Positions 53,718-64,000 of a DNA stretch of 64,000 nt are shown piece after piece. The notes beneath the pieces are model-generated. The model was not told the DNA's origin. It saw only the letters and a list, made by a program, of their open reading frames with translations, and searched no databases. The translations under genes were made by a program, and so were the position numbers. Source of the DNA: Parelaphostrongylus tenuis (lineage: Eukaryota > Nematoda > Chromadorea > Rhabditida > Metastrongylidae). The first letter of the stretch is position 1. Each line of letters opens with the position of its first letter. The stretch lies in NCBI GenBank assembly GCA_019055375.1, contig JAHQIW010004459.1, positions 62,001 through 126,000 of the forward strand. Reading direction: 5' to 3'.

Positions 53718-55277
53718 GTCTCTGTCAGCCCCGTTTGATTGAATCTTTTGACATTTGTGAGCGACAAATTAGTGCATAGTATATTAGTCGGACTCAAATA
53801 CGTCAGTATTCACTTTCTTGATGTACGATCACATACAGTGTAAAACACGTAGACCGTTGAATGTCTCTGAACGGGGAGAAAATAGAGTGATATGTGATAC
53901 TGCTTGACTAAACAATGGTGGGAATGTGATACACGGATTGGCAACTAACTACTTACAGGATCACATCGAGCTTAAGCCAACCCCCTTTTAAGTAGTCAAG
54001 ATGGAACATATTTCTAAAAATGCAAAAAATGGTGGAAGATCTTGAGGAGATTGCGTGAGTCAAAAGTTTTGTCGTTCTTTTTTCTAGTTAAGGTAAATAG
54101 TGATCAGTTTTCAACTGGCACATGCATTTAGCAACTCGGGTAGCTTTTCGGCGGTTTTTTCACTCTGTTTTCGATAACGGAGCCAGCGGTTCAAAAAGAG
54201 GAGAACAAAAAAAGTGCAGTGGATTTCCGGAATCAAGTAGTTGACATTCTTCATAGCATAAATAGCTGGTGCATAACTTAAAAGCCCCGCGAGAGCTCTT
54301 GGAGGAGGGTTGGGGGGACACCACCACTTAAGAGCTTACTCAATCTTTGCATCATCGACATTTCTTAGACTAAAGATCTTCGGCCTTAGTTAGAATTATT
54401 TTTTGGAACAAAGCTGATATTTGAGTAGTTTCAAAGATGAAACTTTACACTTTATAATATGGTTTAGGACGCTATTATTTTCATAGTGAAACTAATTTTA
54501 TCGAGTTGGAGTTTCGTAAAATAAATATTTCTGATGTTATTATTTCGAATGGAAAAAAAACTAATTCTCACAAGAGTTAGCCCATATTCACGTGCAAGAC
54601 CTCGCATAATCAATCGAGACAGAAGCTAAAAAGTTTTTCCTTACGAAATTCGAGTGTGCTTCATAAATATGAAAAAGAACATTGGCCTACAAACACATAC
54701 AGTCTTTAATGTATGTTACCTTGAAATTGACTTTTATAATTTTCTAGAGACAAGACTACTTTTGCTGGCGAAATTAAGGCTTGCTCAGATTCGTACTTGG
54801 TCCTTCATTTAATTTCAGGCACTTGTGGAACGTTGAAGTATGATTTATGCATGACATTTTAATCGATCAGATACGACTAGCTAAACGTGGTGAAATCCAA
54901 CTTAGAAAACAGGGGCGTACGTGTAGTGAACACCGGTGGTAATGAGATCGAACCCGAAACTACGTACTTTTTCAGCAGCAGATCGCGATAATTCTTCCAG
55001 TTTTCTCATTGAATTGTTCAGCTTACACAAGGTTTTTTTGAAAAAAAAATCTTCTTTGGCTAACGCGTCATGATCAAAGCCGATTGATTTGTTTCGGTGA
55101 TTGACAATCGCTCTTCCTCGCGGTGTGAATCTACGGAATCGTATCGTTTCGAAAAGATGAATCTACACGGCGAGGATGAACGACTGTCGAATTGTCATTG
55201 AGACGAATGAATCTTGAACGGTCTAAAGGAAAACATTATCTACTTACACAGGAGTTGGTTCAGTAAAAAGTTTCCGA
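53718..55277. other. Unassigned sequence
   Basis: No gene recognised. A G-rich run 'ggaggagggttggggggac' occurs near 54302. Confidence 0.3.
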
Positions 55278-55520
55278 TTATATTCGGAGATTATGATAAA
55301 GAGTAGGATAAGCAAGAGGCGAGCGTTTCACGCTGTTGGCGACAAAAAAACACCAATTGCATTGGGCTGGACACGAAGCGCGCCTGTTTTTGCCGTCGGC
55401 GCACGCAGTTGGTCTGGTACCAAGGGAAAACATTTCGCAATTCAAAGCTCCTCCTCGACTACACGATTCCATATTCCCTAACCTTCCGACGCCTACAGAA
55501 TTTTTGAAACGTATCATGCT
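55278..55520. other. GC-richer block open on both strands, unidentified
   Basis: Minus strand encodes 79 codons including 'NCEMFSLGTRPTACADGKNR' and 'RASCPAQCNWCFFVANSVKR', cysteine-rich. Plus strand is open for 87 codons including 'LHWAGHEARLFLPSAHAVGL'. The block is visibly GC-richer than its surroundings. It could be part of a gene exon or an unclassified repeat, and I cannot choose the strand. Confidence 0.35.
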
Positions 55521-56868
55521 TAGGGAAAAAATCGCTTATAGTCTTTCCACTACACGTGTTAAGGGAGAAATAGAGCTAAATACGATTTATACAACTTGAG
55601 ATATGAAAGGAATGAATTGGTGTCATAAAGGTAATTTTGCAAGGTGAGATTTCTTCTGAAATACGAATGAGCACAGTATTCGATAAAGGAAGAAACCGAG
55701 TTTCTTTTCAATGGGTTGTTCAGGGTAGGCAACATTCTCCATGACATAACGAATGTTGTCTACCCTTTCTCAAGTGTAAATCACTGATAATAATCACTAT
55801 TTATAATGCTACACTTAATCCGTATATTCTGATTTCGTAAGTCTATGTATAAGCATCGAAAGACGGTTGAACTTTCGATGCGCTTTGGATCATTTTTACA
55901 GTAAGTGCTCGAACACTCTCGTGACTAGTGTGACATTAATGACCTCTCTTTGTACTAGTGAATTAGTCACGCAATCCAACTTGACTTGGTAATTGACCTT
56001 TTAACATGACCTAGATGTGAACGTATGCTCTCTAATCTTGTTCTGGAGTCTCCAACCTTAGCTTCGCCGTTGTTTTCCTCTATCCTTGCACCCGCCATTT
56101 GGTGAAATGTATTTAAATGGTCAAAGGTTAATTCTTAACTTCCACTTCGACTCGCTTTTTCTTCGACTAGATCTTCGACCTCTTTTTATGTTTTCTAGGC
56201 TTGTTGTAACCTTTCTATATAACCCATTACTATTGTTGTACTGTTCTTGAAAGATAAACGATTGTCTAAGACAAGGAGTTCGGCACAGAAGCAGCTAATA
56301 AAAGTCTCGCGTGGCCTGAACAACTTTAACATCTCAATATAACCACTAAACTGTCTCTGCTGCATTCAGATTATAAAAGGTATGACTGTCTGTGGTGAAT
56401 GTTGAAATTTATATCAATACTGAAACAGCTTCAGTGACTAGAAATAGTTCTAACAATTATTTCAAATATGCATTAGTCATCAACAAATGTTGCCATCTAA
56501 GAACTCTTAAGGTCTACACAAAATGTTCGCAGTTTTCAGTTGTCTTATGTTTTTCAAAAGGAAGAAAAGAAAAGGAAAGAAAAAGAAAAGAAAAAAATTT
56601 GTTATTCAAAAGACGAAATTGGTGAAAGAAGTAGACACGGCATAATTACGCCTATACATTGGAAGGAGAGCGATAATCCTCTGATCACAATGTATTGACA
56701 TTCCCACATCAGTAAAAGCGCAAACACAAACGCGAATTAGCCTTGGGAATCCGAGCAACTAGAAAGAAACACATTGAGGTTTTGACGAAATTCTGCCAAA
56801 GTGTAACATTCTGAGTCGAACATGTGTCAGAACATCTCTTCTAGACAACTAAATCATCAGTAATGGAG
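55521..56868. other. Unassigned sequence
   Basis: An A/G-rich tract 'gaaaagaaaaggaaagaaaa' lies near 56565. A GTG-initiated frame at 56392-56625 has no motif. Confidence 0.3.
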
Positions 56869-57302
56869 AGTGCTGCGCAGAAACACTTGCGTCGGCCGGG
56901 ATTCGAACCCAGATTTCACTCTTTCCGGGAGCGTATGCTAACCGTTGCACCACCGACGCTCGTTTTGCACAGCACTCTTTCTACGCTACAACACCTAAGC
57001 TGTCAACAGCCAGCTCGTCTGCGGTCTAGCGGGGCAGCCGCTATCGGCATTGAACCCACTTATGTTGACAGATATTGAGTATTAATAATCAGTCGAATTC
57101 ATTTATTTGACCGTTTCTTGCGGTGGTATGATCTTGTAATATACCCAATAATGTAGAGTAATAATGTGCTGTCAGCATGTGTTGTAGCGTAAAAAGAGTG
57201 CTATGCAAAACAAGCGTTGGTGCTGCAACGGTTACCATAGGCTCCCGGAAAGAGTGAGATCTGGGTTCGAATCCCGGCTGAGGCAAATAGTTTTGCACAG
57301 CA
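56869..57302. repeat. Inverted pair of SINE B copies (434-bp fold-back)
   Basis: Arms 56869-57000 (minus) and 57177-57302 (plus) are reverse complements with about 85-90% identity. They share 'gtgctgtgcaaaac', 'ctcccggaaagagtga' and the B-box 'gggttcgaatcccgg'. Both are tRNA-like heads pointing away from each other's tails. The 176-bp centre includes another SINE B tail block ('tcttgtaatatacccaataa'). Confidence 0.75.
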
Positions 57303-57539
57303 CCTAATGTGATTCATCGTGAACCGTCTTTGCCTCAAGATCTATGATTTTCCCGCTTCTTGTAAGTTCCCAACTAGGAGTAATTTCGACAACTCTCAAA
57401 GTTATATGAGTAGCACATTAAGCCCGGAGTGGTTATGATAAAAATAGTGAATTTTTCACGCAGTGGACGATTTTTATTTAGCATCAATCATTCCTAAGCT
57501 GTACTCAGTACTACATACAAATTTACCAGCTTAAACGTA

Positions 57540-58236
57540 TTTCTGTTATGCCCCATTCACACTCAACGGAACGACAATTTCCGAATGCTGCAGTTACATC
57601 TATCTAGGTCGTGAAATCAACATGATGAACGACCTAGCCCCAGAGTTGAGCAGGAGGAAACGAGCGGCTTGGGGAACGTTTAAGAGCATCGAAGATGTAG
57701 TGAAGAGGACAAAGAACATCCGACTCCGTGCCCACCTTTTCGACTCGACAATTATCCCTGCCCTAACGTATGCAGCAGAAACCTGGTCGCTACGTAAGCA
57801 GGATGAAAGATCAGTTGGAGTTATCGAACGCGCAGTCGAAAGGTCGATGCTAGGAGTATCCCGTATTTCGCAAATGAGAGAAAGGATCCGAAGTTCCGAC
57901 CTACGTCAACGATCGAAAATCAGAGACGCCGTTCTACACGCCAGGATATCGAAAATAAGGTGGGCCGGACACGTGATGCGCTTCAACGACAACCGATGGA
58001 CGAGAGCCGTTACCGACTGGATTCCTCAAGACGTCAAGCGCTCTAAAGGAAGACCACTGACCCGTTGGTGCGATTTGTTCACGAAAGCGATGGAAGAAAG
58101 ATATGATGCTCAGCGAATCCCTAGAGCGAGGAGGACCCACTGGGCTACTCTTGCACGCGATAGGGAAAAATGGAAGAGTTGCTGGTACCCGCTCGAGTCA
58201 CTCGACGATCAACGGGACGACAGGCGATACAGGTGA
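57540..58236 (+). pseudogene. RTE LINE, 5'-truncated copy with intact C-terminal frame
   Basis: Best RTE copy in the window. 'APFTLNGTTISECCSYIYLG' begins near 57552 and the frame stays open to the stop after 'DDRRYR' at 58236, over 220 codons. Blocks: 'REINMMNDLAPELSRRKRAA', 'KNIRLRAHLFDSTIIPALTY', 'ISKIRWAGHVMRFNDNRWTR' and 'DVKRSKGRPLTRWCDLFTKA'. This is the thumb and C-terminal region downstream of the RT catalytic centre. The endonuclease and RT palm are absent, as usual for 5'-truncated LINE insertions. The undamaged frame implies a fairly recent insertion. Confidence 0.9.
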
Positions 58237-59934
58237 TACATATTTCTGTGGCTTGGCATCAATTTATTCCTCAGATGTCACAATAATATACATATACAAA
58301 TGTTGTACATCTTAGTATAAACAAGGATAAAACAAAGTTGAAACTAGTTACTCACTTGAGTATTTGAGTACTTGAATAAAGAGCCGTACAGGGAATTGTG
58401 CAGTTTATCTTCTCCTATGGACTGCACAAAGATCTGTCACTTTTGATAAAATTGTTATCAAGTGAATGATTATTGTTATTTGTTTACTCCCGCCAGTTGA
58501 GATCCTGAATATAACACAGAGTTCACAGTCTGTTTGGTGGAGCAGAAGAATATTAATTGAAAAGTCATGCACGTGATCCAAACAATACTGTGCTCGGATG
58601 TGTTATTGATTAAACAGACGTGGAAGTTCTTCTGGATTATCTGAAGCTGAGCGCCTATATAGAAAAGCGTTTGGACAAAATCGAGGAAAAGTCGGACAAT
58701 CGACATAGCTTTCGCCAGAATGAAAACGTCGAAATCTTGCCGCAGTGCAGTTATTTGAGAGGAATTCGACAAAGAAGCGAAAATCAAAGACGACGCCGAA
58801 CTCCAAGTGCGACGTCGGTGATGAATAGCGTTCGGCATGAAAGAGATGAGGGTCTGAACCTTGTCAATACCGCCATACCTAAAGGCATCTCAAGCGCTGT
58901 TGCTCAGCTAGTTAATCAGTTATTTGTAGCGTATTAAACCCAATTAATCTGAAGTAAACTGTTATTAAACTCGAACAGAATGTGAATTTGGGGTAAATCA
59001 ATCTCTGACTTATGCACGATAAGGTATTTGATCTATAACGCATCGTAAGAGTGAATGAATGCATATTTACCGATTTCGCATGGAAAGAAGCCTGGCTGGT
59101 TGAGAAAGCGCGTCATTTAAGCAAGGATTGCCACGTTATGTGCACGACTTCGTTACTTAACGTCAGTTTTGGATACAAGAACACCTTAGCAGCTGAAAAT
59201 GGCAACCACGAATACGGTAGTTGGCACAATGGTCATAGAAAGAATTTCAACGGGAGAATAGCAATTTCAAAAAATATAACTTTGGTTTTCATCGAGAACA
59301 GGCTTACTTTTCTATTTTAACAGCTCAATACAAAGAATTAATGAGGTCAAACCCGAATTTAGTCGGTAATCTGAGAAATAGTGAGATTAAATTCAACAAA
59401 GTTTCGATACGTGGAGCTTTTAGATAATCAACATTAAAATAAAATCGAAATAGACACGAAAAGCTCATAAAATTCGGAAAAAACAAAGTAGGCTCTGATG
59501 TAATGGTGAACATAAAAATATAACGACAAAAAAGTAAAAATTATGTCGACTGCATTAAGAGGAGCTTAGAAAAACTTGAAAACACAGCAAAAAATTTATG
59601 AAATCATGAAAACCCGTGAAGGTCTCTAGATGAGGACAAAGTCCCTCCAACAATGTGGAACTCGTAAAATAACGTTTTTCATGACGCTGAGCATTGATTA
59701 ATCTTCTTTCCGGGTAGCACACTAAAATCCCTTAGATCAGAGCGGTTCCGTTATGCCAAGAAAAGCACTGACAAACAAGCGCACATTTCAGTAATGAAAT
59801 ATCTTTTCAAGTTTTTTTTGCATTTTTTTCAAGAGCAAGAATACGAACATTATCAAAAATTACTATTAACAAAATCAGTAAATCAACAAAATTTCTGAAT
59901 TAGCAAAATTACTAAAAAAATACTAAAATTACTC
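58237..59934. other. Unassigned sequence with one open frame
   Basis: Plus 58620-58937 is open for 105 codons from a GTG. It includes 'KLSAYIEKRLDKIEEKSDNR' (charged, helix-prone) and a basic 'RGIRQRSENQRRRRTPS'. No family recognised, and the opposite strand is open too (120 codons). The rest is featureless. Confidence 0.3.
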
Positions 59935-60055
59935 GTCCCGCGTGCCCCTTGTATGGATGAAACGCGGGTTCGACTCCCGTCTGAGGTCGTATTATTGCTC
60001 ACCACTCAATTTTCTTAGATATATGTGAAACATCATAACATTGCGAAAAAGCAGT
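59935..60055 (+). mobile_element. tRNA-derived SINE, family B (copy 7)
   Basis: B-box 'cgggttcgactcccg' (59965) within a tRNA-like arm, then body 'attgctcaccactcaa' and tail 'gaaacatcataacattgcg', as in copy 1. Confidence 0.65.
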
Positions 60056-60224
60056 GAAAACAATAGAAGTTTGGAGTAATACTAGAATTGCTATTAAGCA
60101 CTAATTTCCAGCACAGATCGCTTTTATCTCTTGTTCATAGAATTTTAGGGCAATTCGCATTTTAGGCATTGCTGTTGAGTTCAATAACAGCGCTAAAAAT
60201 ACGAGTAGCATCGTGTGAGTGAGT

Positions 60225-60440
60225 ATATCGGAGTTTGTACTGAGGGAGAAGACACGAGAGATACAGAAAGCGAGAGTGAAGACACAAGAGATAGACAGAG
60301 AAAGGACGTCATAAAAAAAAACAGAGAGATATTTGAATTGAAAATCAAAAGTAAAGGAAAATCAAAAAAGGCAAGAGAGACGAGGTGAGACCAAAGATGC
60401 TAGACAGGGAAGTCAACGAGAGGAAATAGAAAAAGAGAAA
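60225..60440 (+). repeat. Purine-rich low-complexity tract
   Basis: Long runs of GAGA/AAGA with very few pyrimidines, for example 'gagagatatttgaattgaa' flanked by 'gagaaagg' repeats. Confidence 0.6.
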
Positions 60441-62503
60441 CTTTGAAAGGGGAAATGCTTGCATTTAGATAAGGCAAACAGGAGAGAACGGAAGAAAGGA
60501 TGAATACATAAATGTGAGAACCCGAAGACATTGTTCAAGAAAAGTTAGAGTTGGCTAATTTCAGACTAGAAGGATAAGGATAAAGCGTAACAATGTGAAT
60601 GGATAAGTGTGCTCTTCATAGTTCTCTCGTCGATGACTTATATGATAAAAAAACAAAGCTCTCGTCATGATTGTAACTCAAAGAGATGTAGCGCGACATT
60701 CGTGTATTCGATTTATCAATTCCGACGACCGTGGGAATAACTCGGTTTTCAGGAAGAATAGAGGATTGTTGCGATATATTTCTTCTGCGAAAAAGTCAGG
60801 ATTAAAAAAAATGTTCGCTTATACAATTCAACTTTTGAATGAAACTGATCTAACATGAACGAGGAAAAATGATACGCAACAAAATTGAGAACTGAATGAA
60901 CAATTTACTTAGGCGACTTTATAGAAACAGTTTTCTCTCTACTTTGGATTACAACCCCGATAATATACGGAGAACGCCGAAATTTTGTTGACACAATATT
61001 ACCGCCTGAAATAAGATATCTCCCAACCACTTCACGGTAGTCTTCACTCTCCCATTCATTTCGTACTCGATACTTACAGAGAACTCCTGAGACATTCGCG
61101 ACAAAACAGCGTTCTCATAAAAGCTGGAAATAAAAATATTGATATTTATGATGATAAGAAGAACGCTGTGAATAGAAGAAGAACGAATCAAGAACTCTTT
61201 CAATCAAATACATCATTATCCATCTCAGCGAAATAAAAAAAGGAGCTTCCTTGCGTCTATTACGTTATCGTGAGTGTAGAGACGAAGTCTTTTCAGTAGG
61301 GCAAGATTGCCACGGGAACAGACTCGGATCTCTGAGAAAAGGGAAAGCTTTTTTAATTAATTATCTACATTCAAGCCTCAATTTACCTCACTACTAAGTA
61401 ATTAGAAAAAAAAGCTTGATAGTCATTTTTATGATTTCAAGACATACATTATCGATAGGAATATTTCCTGAAAACTTCATATAGAAACCGCTCTTTATAT
61501 GTTGATTACACTTTACTAAGTTTTAAGCCCAAATAGCAACCCACACTAACTGTGACCACACAAAAGCATGAAATCAAAATGAATGAACGAAAGTATTCTG
61601 GAAAGCGATTGAAAAAATTTTGTAGAATCTATGAAAGCGATGATGAACAGGCTTGACAATTAAGAACATATATTTTTATCGCAAAATTCAACAGTGTCAT
61701 TATCTATACACATCTGGAATAGCCAAAAAAAAAAACTCATAAGCTTAAGAGGAAAACTTCTTGTCAACTTCGCATGCGAATGATTAATTGATTTTCCAGC
61801 TACACATGTGCTACAACAAAGTGTAAGAGCAATGCGGGAAGGAGTTGGGCGATTTATGACTAGAAAAAAGAAAAAAAATAGAGGGAAGCGAAGCGGAGGT
61901 GCATAGGTGGACAATAAGCTTGTTCGTTGTTCAACTGCACTGTAGGAAGAATTCTAGGCAATGCAAGAATATTAGTGCTATGTTTTAGATTGTGAAAGAT
62001 TTATAACCTTGGAATTACACAAACGGCAAACGTGAATAATGAATCTGGGATGACTATCGGACTGTCTCAAAAATTTATTAAGAGATCTTAGCTATCGTAG
62101 TTCAAAAAGATAATCTCTTAATAAAAGAGCAAATATGCAGCATCTCAGGCATTATTTGATTCAAAGCACTGCAGAAAGATACTATATGACACTTTGAAAT
62201 GAACGACTGATTAACAACTTTTGAAGATAACAAGGGTGATGGAGAAGATTCTGAGAGTTGACACGTGAGGAAATAAGCTCAGACGATTTACAGAAACAAG
62301 TGGAAAAGACAAAAGTGTGACAATGCCCCTAGTCAGTATACAAAGCACAACTTTTCGTGGGTCATTATCATATCCGATAATATAATCAAGAAAAATGGTA
62401 AAGGTGAGCAGTTAGAATTAAACTTTGAGAACTTCAATCCTGAATGGCTCCGATTTTTAAAAACAGTGAAGTGATGAACTGCTGGGCAGACTGAAAAATG
62501 AAA
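60441..62503. other. Unassigned AT-rich sequence
   Basis: Minus open frames at 60949-61203 and 61660-61914 are motif-free. Confidence 0.3.
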
Positions 62504-62871
62504 GCCTAGTCTTGGATTTTTCAACGATTCATACCTTTTTTTCAAGCTGTCCACTCAAAATAGCTACTCATACATTGCCTTCAAACACAACAATCCTAAG
62601 ATAGCAATCTATTCCACTTCAAAAACTGTTGGAAAATTAATCAATAAACAATCACGTAGAAAAATAGGCGGCATTCTGCAGGCTGTGTTAAATACACCAA
62701 AGGTTTCACTGCCCAGATTTTGGTGCGCTTTTATGCAAACGCCATTATTAAGGAAATTCATGTCGACTAGAGTTCTTGATTCAATCATTGAGGGCTTTCT
62801 CAATTCTCACGAAATGCGCCAAATGTCAATAAATGGTAAATTTTTGGAAGTTCGGTATTTGTACTTATAAT
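62504..62871 (+). other. 122-codon stop-free frame, unidentified
   Basis: Open from after a TGA at about 62501 to TAA near 62869 with no ATG at its beginning, as expected of an exon. It includes 'NSYSYIAFKHNNPKIAIYST', 'GGILQAVLNTPKVSLPRFWC' and 'VLDSIIEGFLNSHEMRQMSI'. A possible splice donor 'aatggtaaatttttgg' follows 'MSING'. The complementary strand is also open for 65 codons. No homology recognised, so it may be chance. Confidence 0.25.
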
Positions 62872-64000
62872 CATATTAAAGCATGGTTCAATCAAAACAG
62901 CGGGAACTCAAATCTAGAACATCTCCCGGCTGCACGCTTGTTTAACTCATGATGCAAATTTCTCAGTGCATTTCTAATGCAAACATCGTTCATTATTTTC
63001 ATACGACCCCTACTTACGCCTACTATGTTGGCCTCAGCACTTCTTGCATTCGGTTCGTTTCCTTGCATCCATCATCCGAGATGACCAGCGAGCCTTCATT
63101 ACGTGTAAATTTGAGTGCTGCTTGAGGATTTCCCTTCTAAAGATATTCACTGAATGCCAGTACAGTCGTTTCTTTTTTACACTTCTGGAATACCCATAGC
63201 GTTCCCAACTGAATTCCAGAAAGTGAGCTCTCTAGAAGAAGTCTGGTGTCGACTTCTTGACGAGGTATCCAGCATAGTGTTCGTGATAAACGACATCACC
63301 TAGTACCTTGCCACTTTGGTACACTAGAGTTTCATATGAAAAACTTTATAGAGTTGCATGCGATAAATTTTCATATTAAAATAGTCTACTTATTGACTTG
63401 GATCGAATTAGACAGTTAGACGGAAGAAAATGGATTACTGGCGTGGCTGTTTTCTATATCCGTTTGCGCGTGCTCCTCCAAGATAGTCTTCCATTATCAG
63501 ACAACATTAAAAACCGTGTAAAACCCAACAATAAAAACCGTGTAAAACCTATCAGGAAGAACACTCTATACTACTGTTCGTAATTCTTCGTCAAGTGAGT
63601 GTTAGATCTGGAAATCCGTGCCGATGCTTTTGGCTCGCGCCGCGGAATTCTGATATCACTTCAGAGTCGTGACCGTTATACCTTTCGGGCTTATCTGGGC
63701 CTAAAGGCATGCTTCTAAGACTTTTCGACTTTCCATCTAGGTGTTTTCTTATGCGGACATAAAATGATCTGGTCGTTTCGCGTGTCTATTCGTCACCACA
63801 TCTCCTACGAGGGATCAGGCATGTTGTACCTGGACTCATGCAGTTTCCCTCTCTACCATCCGACATATCACAGTCCTTGTTTTACGCAGTCGATCGTGCA
63901 GGCGGTTGCGCATCAATTGGCGACGAAATGAGACAAGTTGAATTTTACAAATCCTTATAGAGTTTCCCAGAGCACTGTTCTTTTAACATCTTTTGATCAC
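62872..64000. other. Unassigned sequence, GC-richer toward the end
   Basis: 'cctcagcacttcttgcattc' near 63034 resembles the start of a SINE C body. From about 63600 to 63930 the DNA is GC-richer, with CG dinucleotides, and may contain part of a coding element running off the window. No motif was recognised. Confidence 0.3.

Noticed and set aside
56869..57000. Genuine tRNA gene on the minus strand
   Set aside because: Good B-box but no complete cloverleaf, and an inverted copy lies nearby. Called SINE B.
1..64000. CRISPR array, bacterial operons, rRNA genes
   Set aside because: No regularly spaced repeats, no operon-like gene packing and no rRNA signature. The window is eukaryotic.
1..64000. 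Penelope-like reverse transcriptase as local partner of the retrozymes
   Set aside because: The only reverse transcriptase pieces seen are RTE-type, with an RTE endonuclease. No GIY-YIG domain was found.

Overview
The window looks like AT-rich nuclear DNA from a nematode. The best-preserved pieces read like RTE-class endonuclease/reverse transcriptase, mariner, maT-like and Merlin (IS1016-type) transposases as known from strongylid worms, so a hookworm-like clade V species is likely. This assignment is inference from remembered family patterns. I found no confident complete host gene. Most of the 64 kb is a graveyard of mobile elements between unassigned AT-rich stretches.

The outstanding content is a family of about 320-bp repeat units carrying type I hammerhead self-cleaving ribozymes (animal 'retrozyme'-type elements). 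Five insertions are present (6.69-7.27, 13.36-13.54, 18.59-19.04, 42.34-42.85 and 44.00-44.22 kb). They hold eight recognisable hammerhead motifs. Five are intact and keep all core bases, with different but always paired stem II sequences. The other three are respectively altered in the core, altered at the cleavage-site base, and half-deleted. Three insertions are flanked by perfect 11-13-bp direct repeats. The 42.3-kb copy holds two intact ribozymes in tandem, whose predicted cleavages would release a 323-nt RNA. Several copies are joined to inverted partial copies, and two lie inside older repeats.

Region by region. 0-5 kb: unassigned sequence, a mariner remnant with inverted ends (3.28-4.24 kb) and diverged copies of repeat family E. 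5-14 kb: tRNA-derived SINEs, retrozyme 1, a 507-bp perfect-plan palindrome, an RTE 3' scrap, a maT-like transposase pseudogene (8.67-9.83 kb), a Merlin transposase pseudogene (12.58-13.19 kb) and retrozyme 5. 14-26 kb: mostly unassigned, with a mariner-type fold-back MITE (17.38-17.92 kb), retrozyme 2 and an 800-bp palindrome (19.1-19.9 kb). 26-42 kb: SINEs, a TA microsatellite, a 2.4-kb decayed RTE element on the minus strand (32.55-35.0 kb) and the best candidate for host coding exons (39.47-40.29 kb, minus). 42-54 kb: retrozymes 3 and 4, RTE scraps, a SINE inserted inside a TA microsatellite, repeat family E, a mariner pseudogene (49.37-49.90 kb), a G-quadruplex motif and SINE C copies. 54-64 kb: a GC-richer block at 55.3 kb, an inverted SINE pair, the best-preserved RTE 3' end (57.54-58.24 kb), purine-rich DNA and an unexplained open frame near 62.6 kb.

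The genes do not form a pathway. The likely relation is parasitic: RTE or another retroelement could have supplied reverse transcriptase to SINEs and possibly to retrozymes, and the autonomous DNA transposons to the palindromic MITEs. No Penelope-like reverse transcriptase, the usual suspected partner of animal retrozymes, is visible here.
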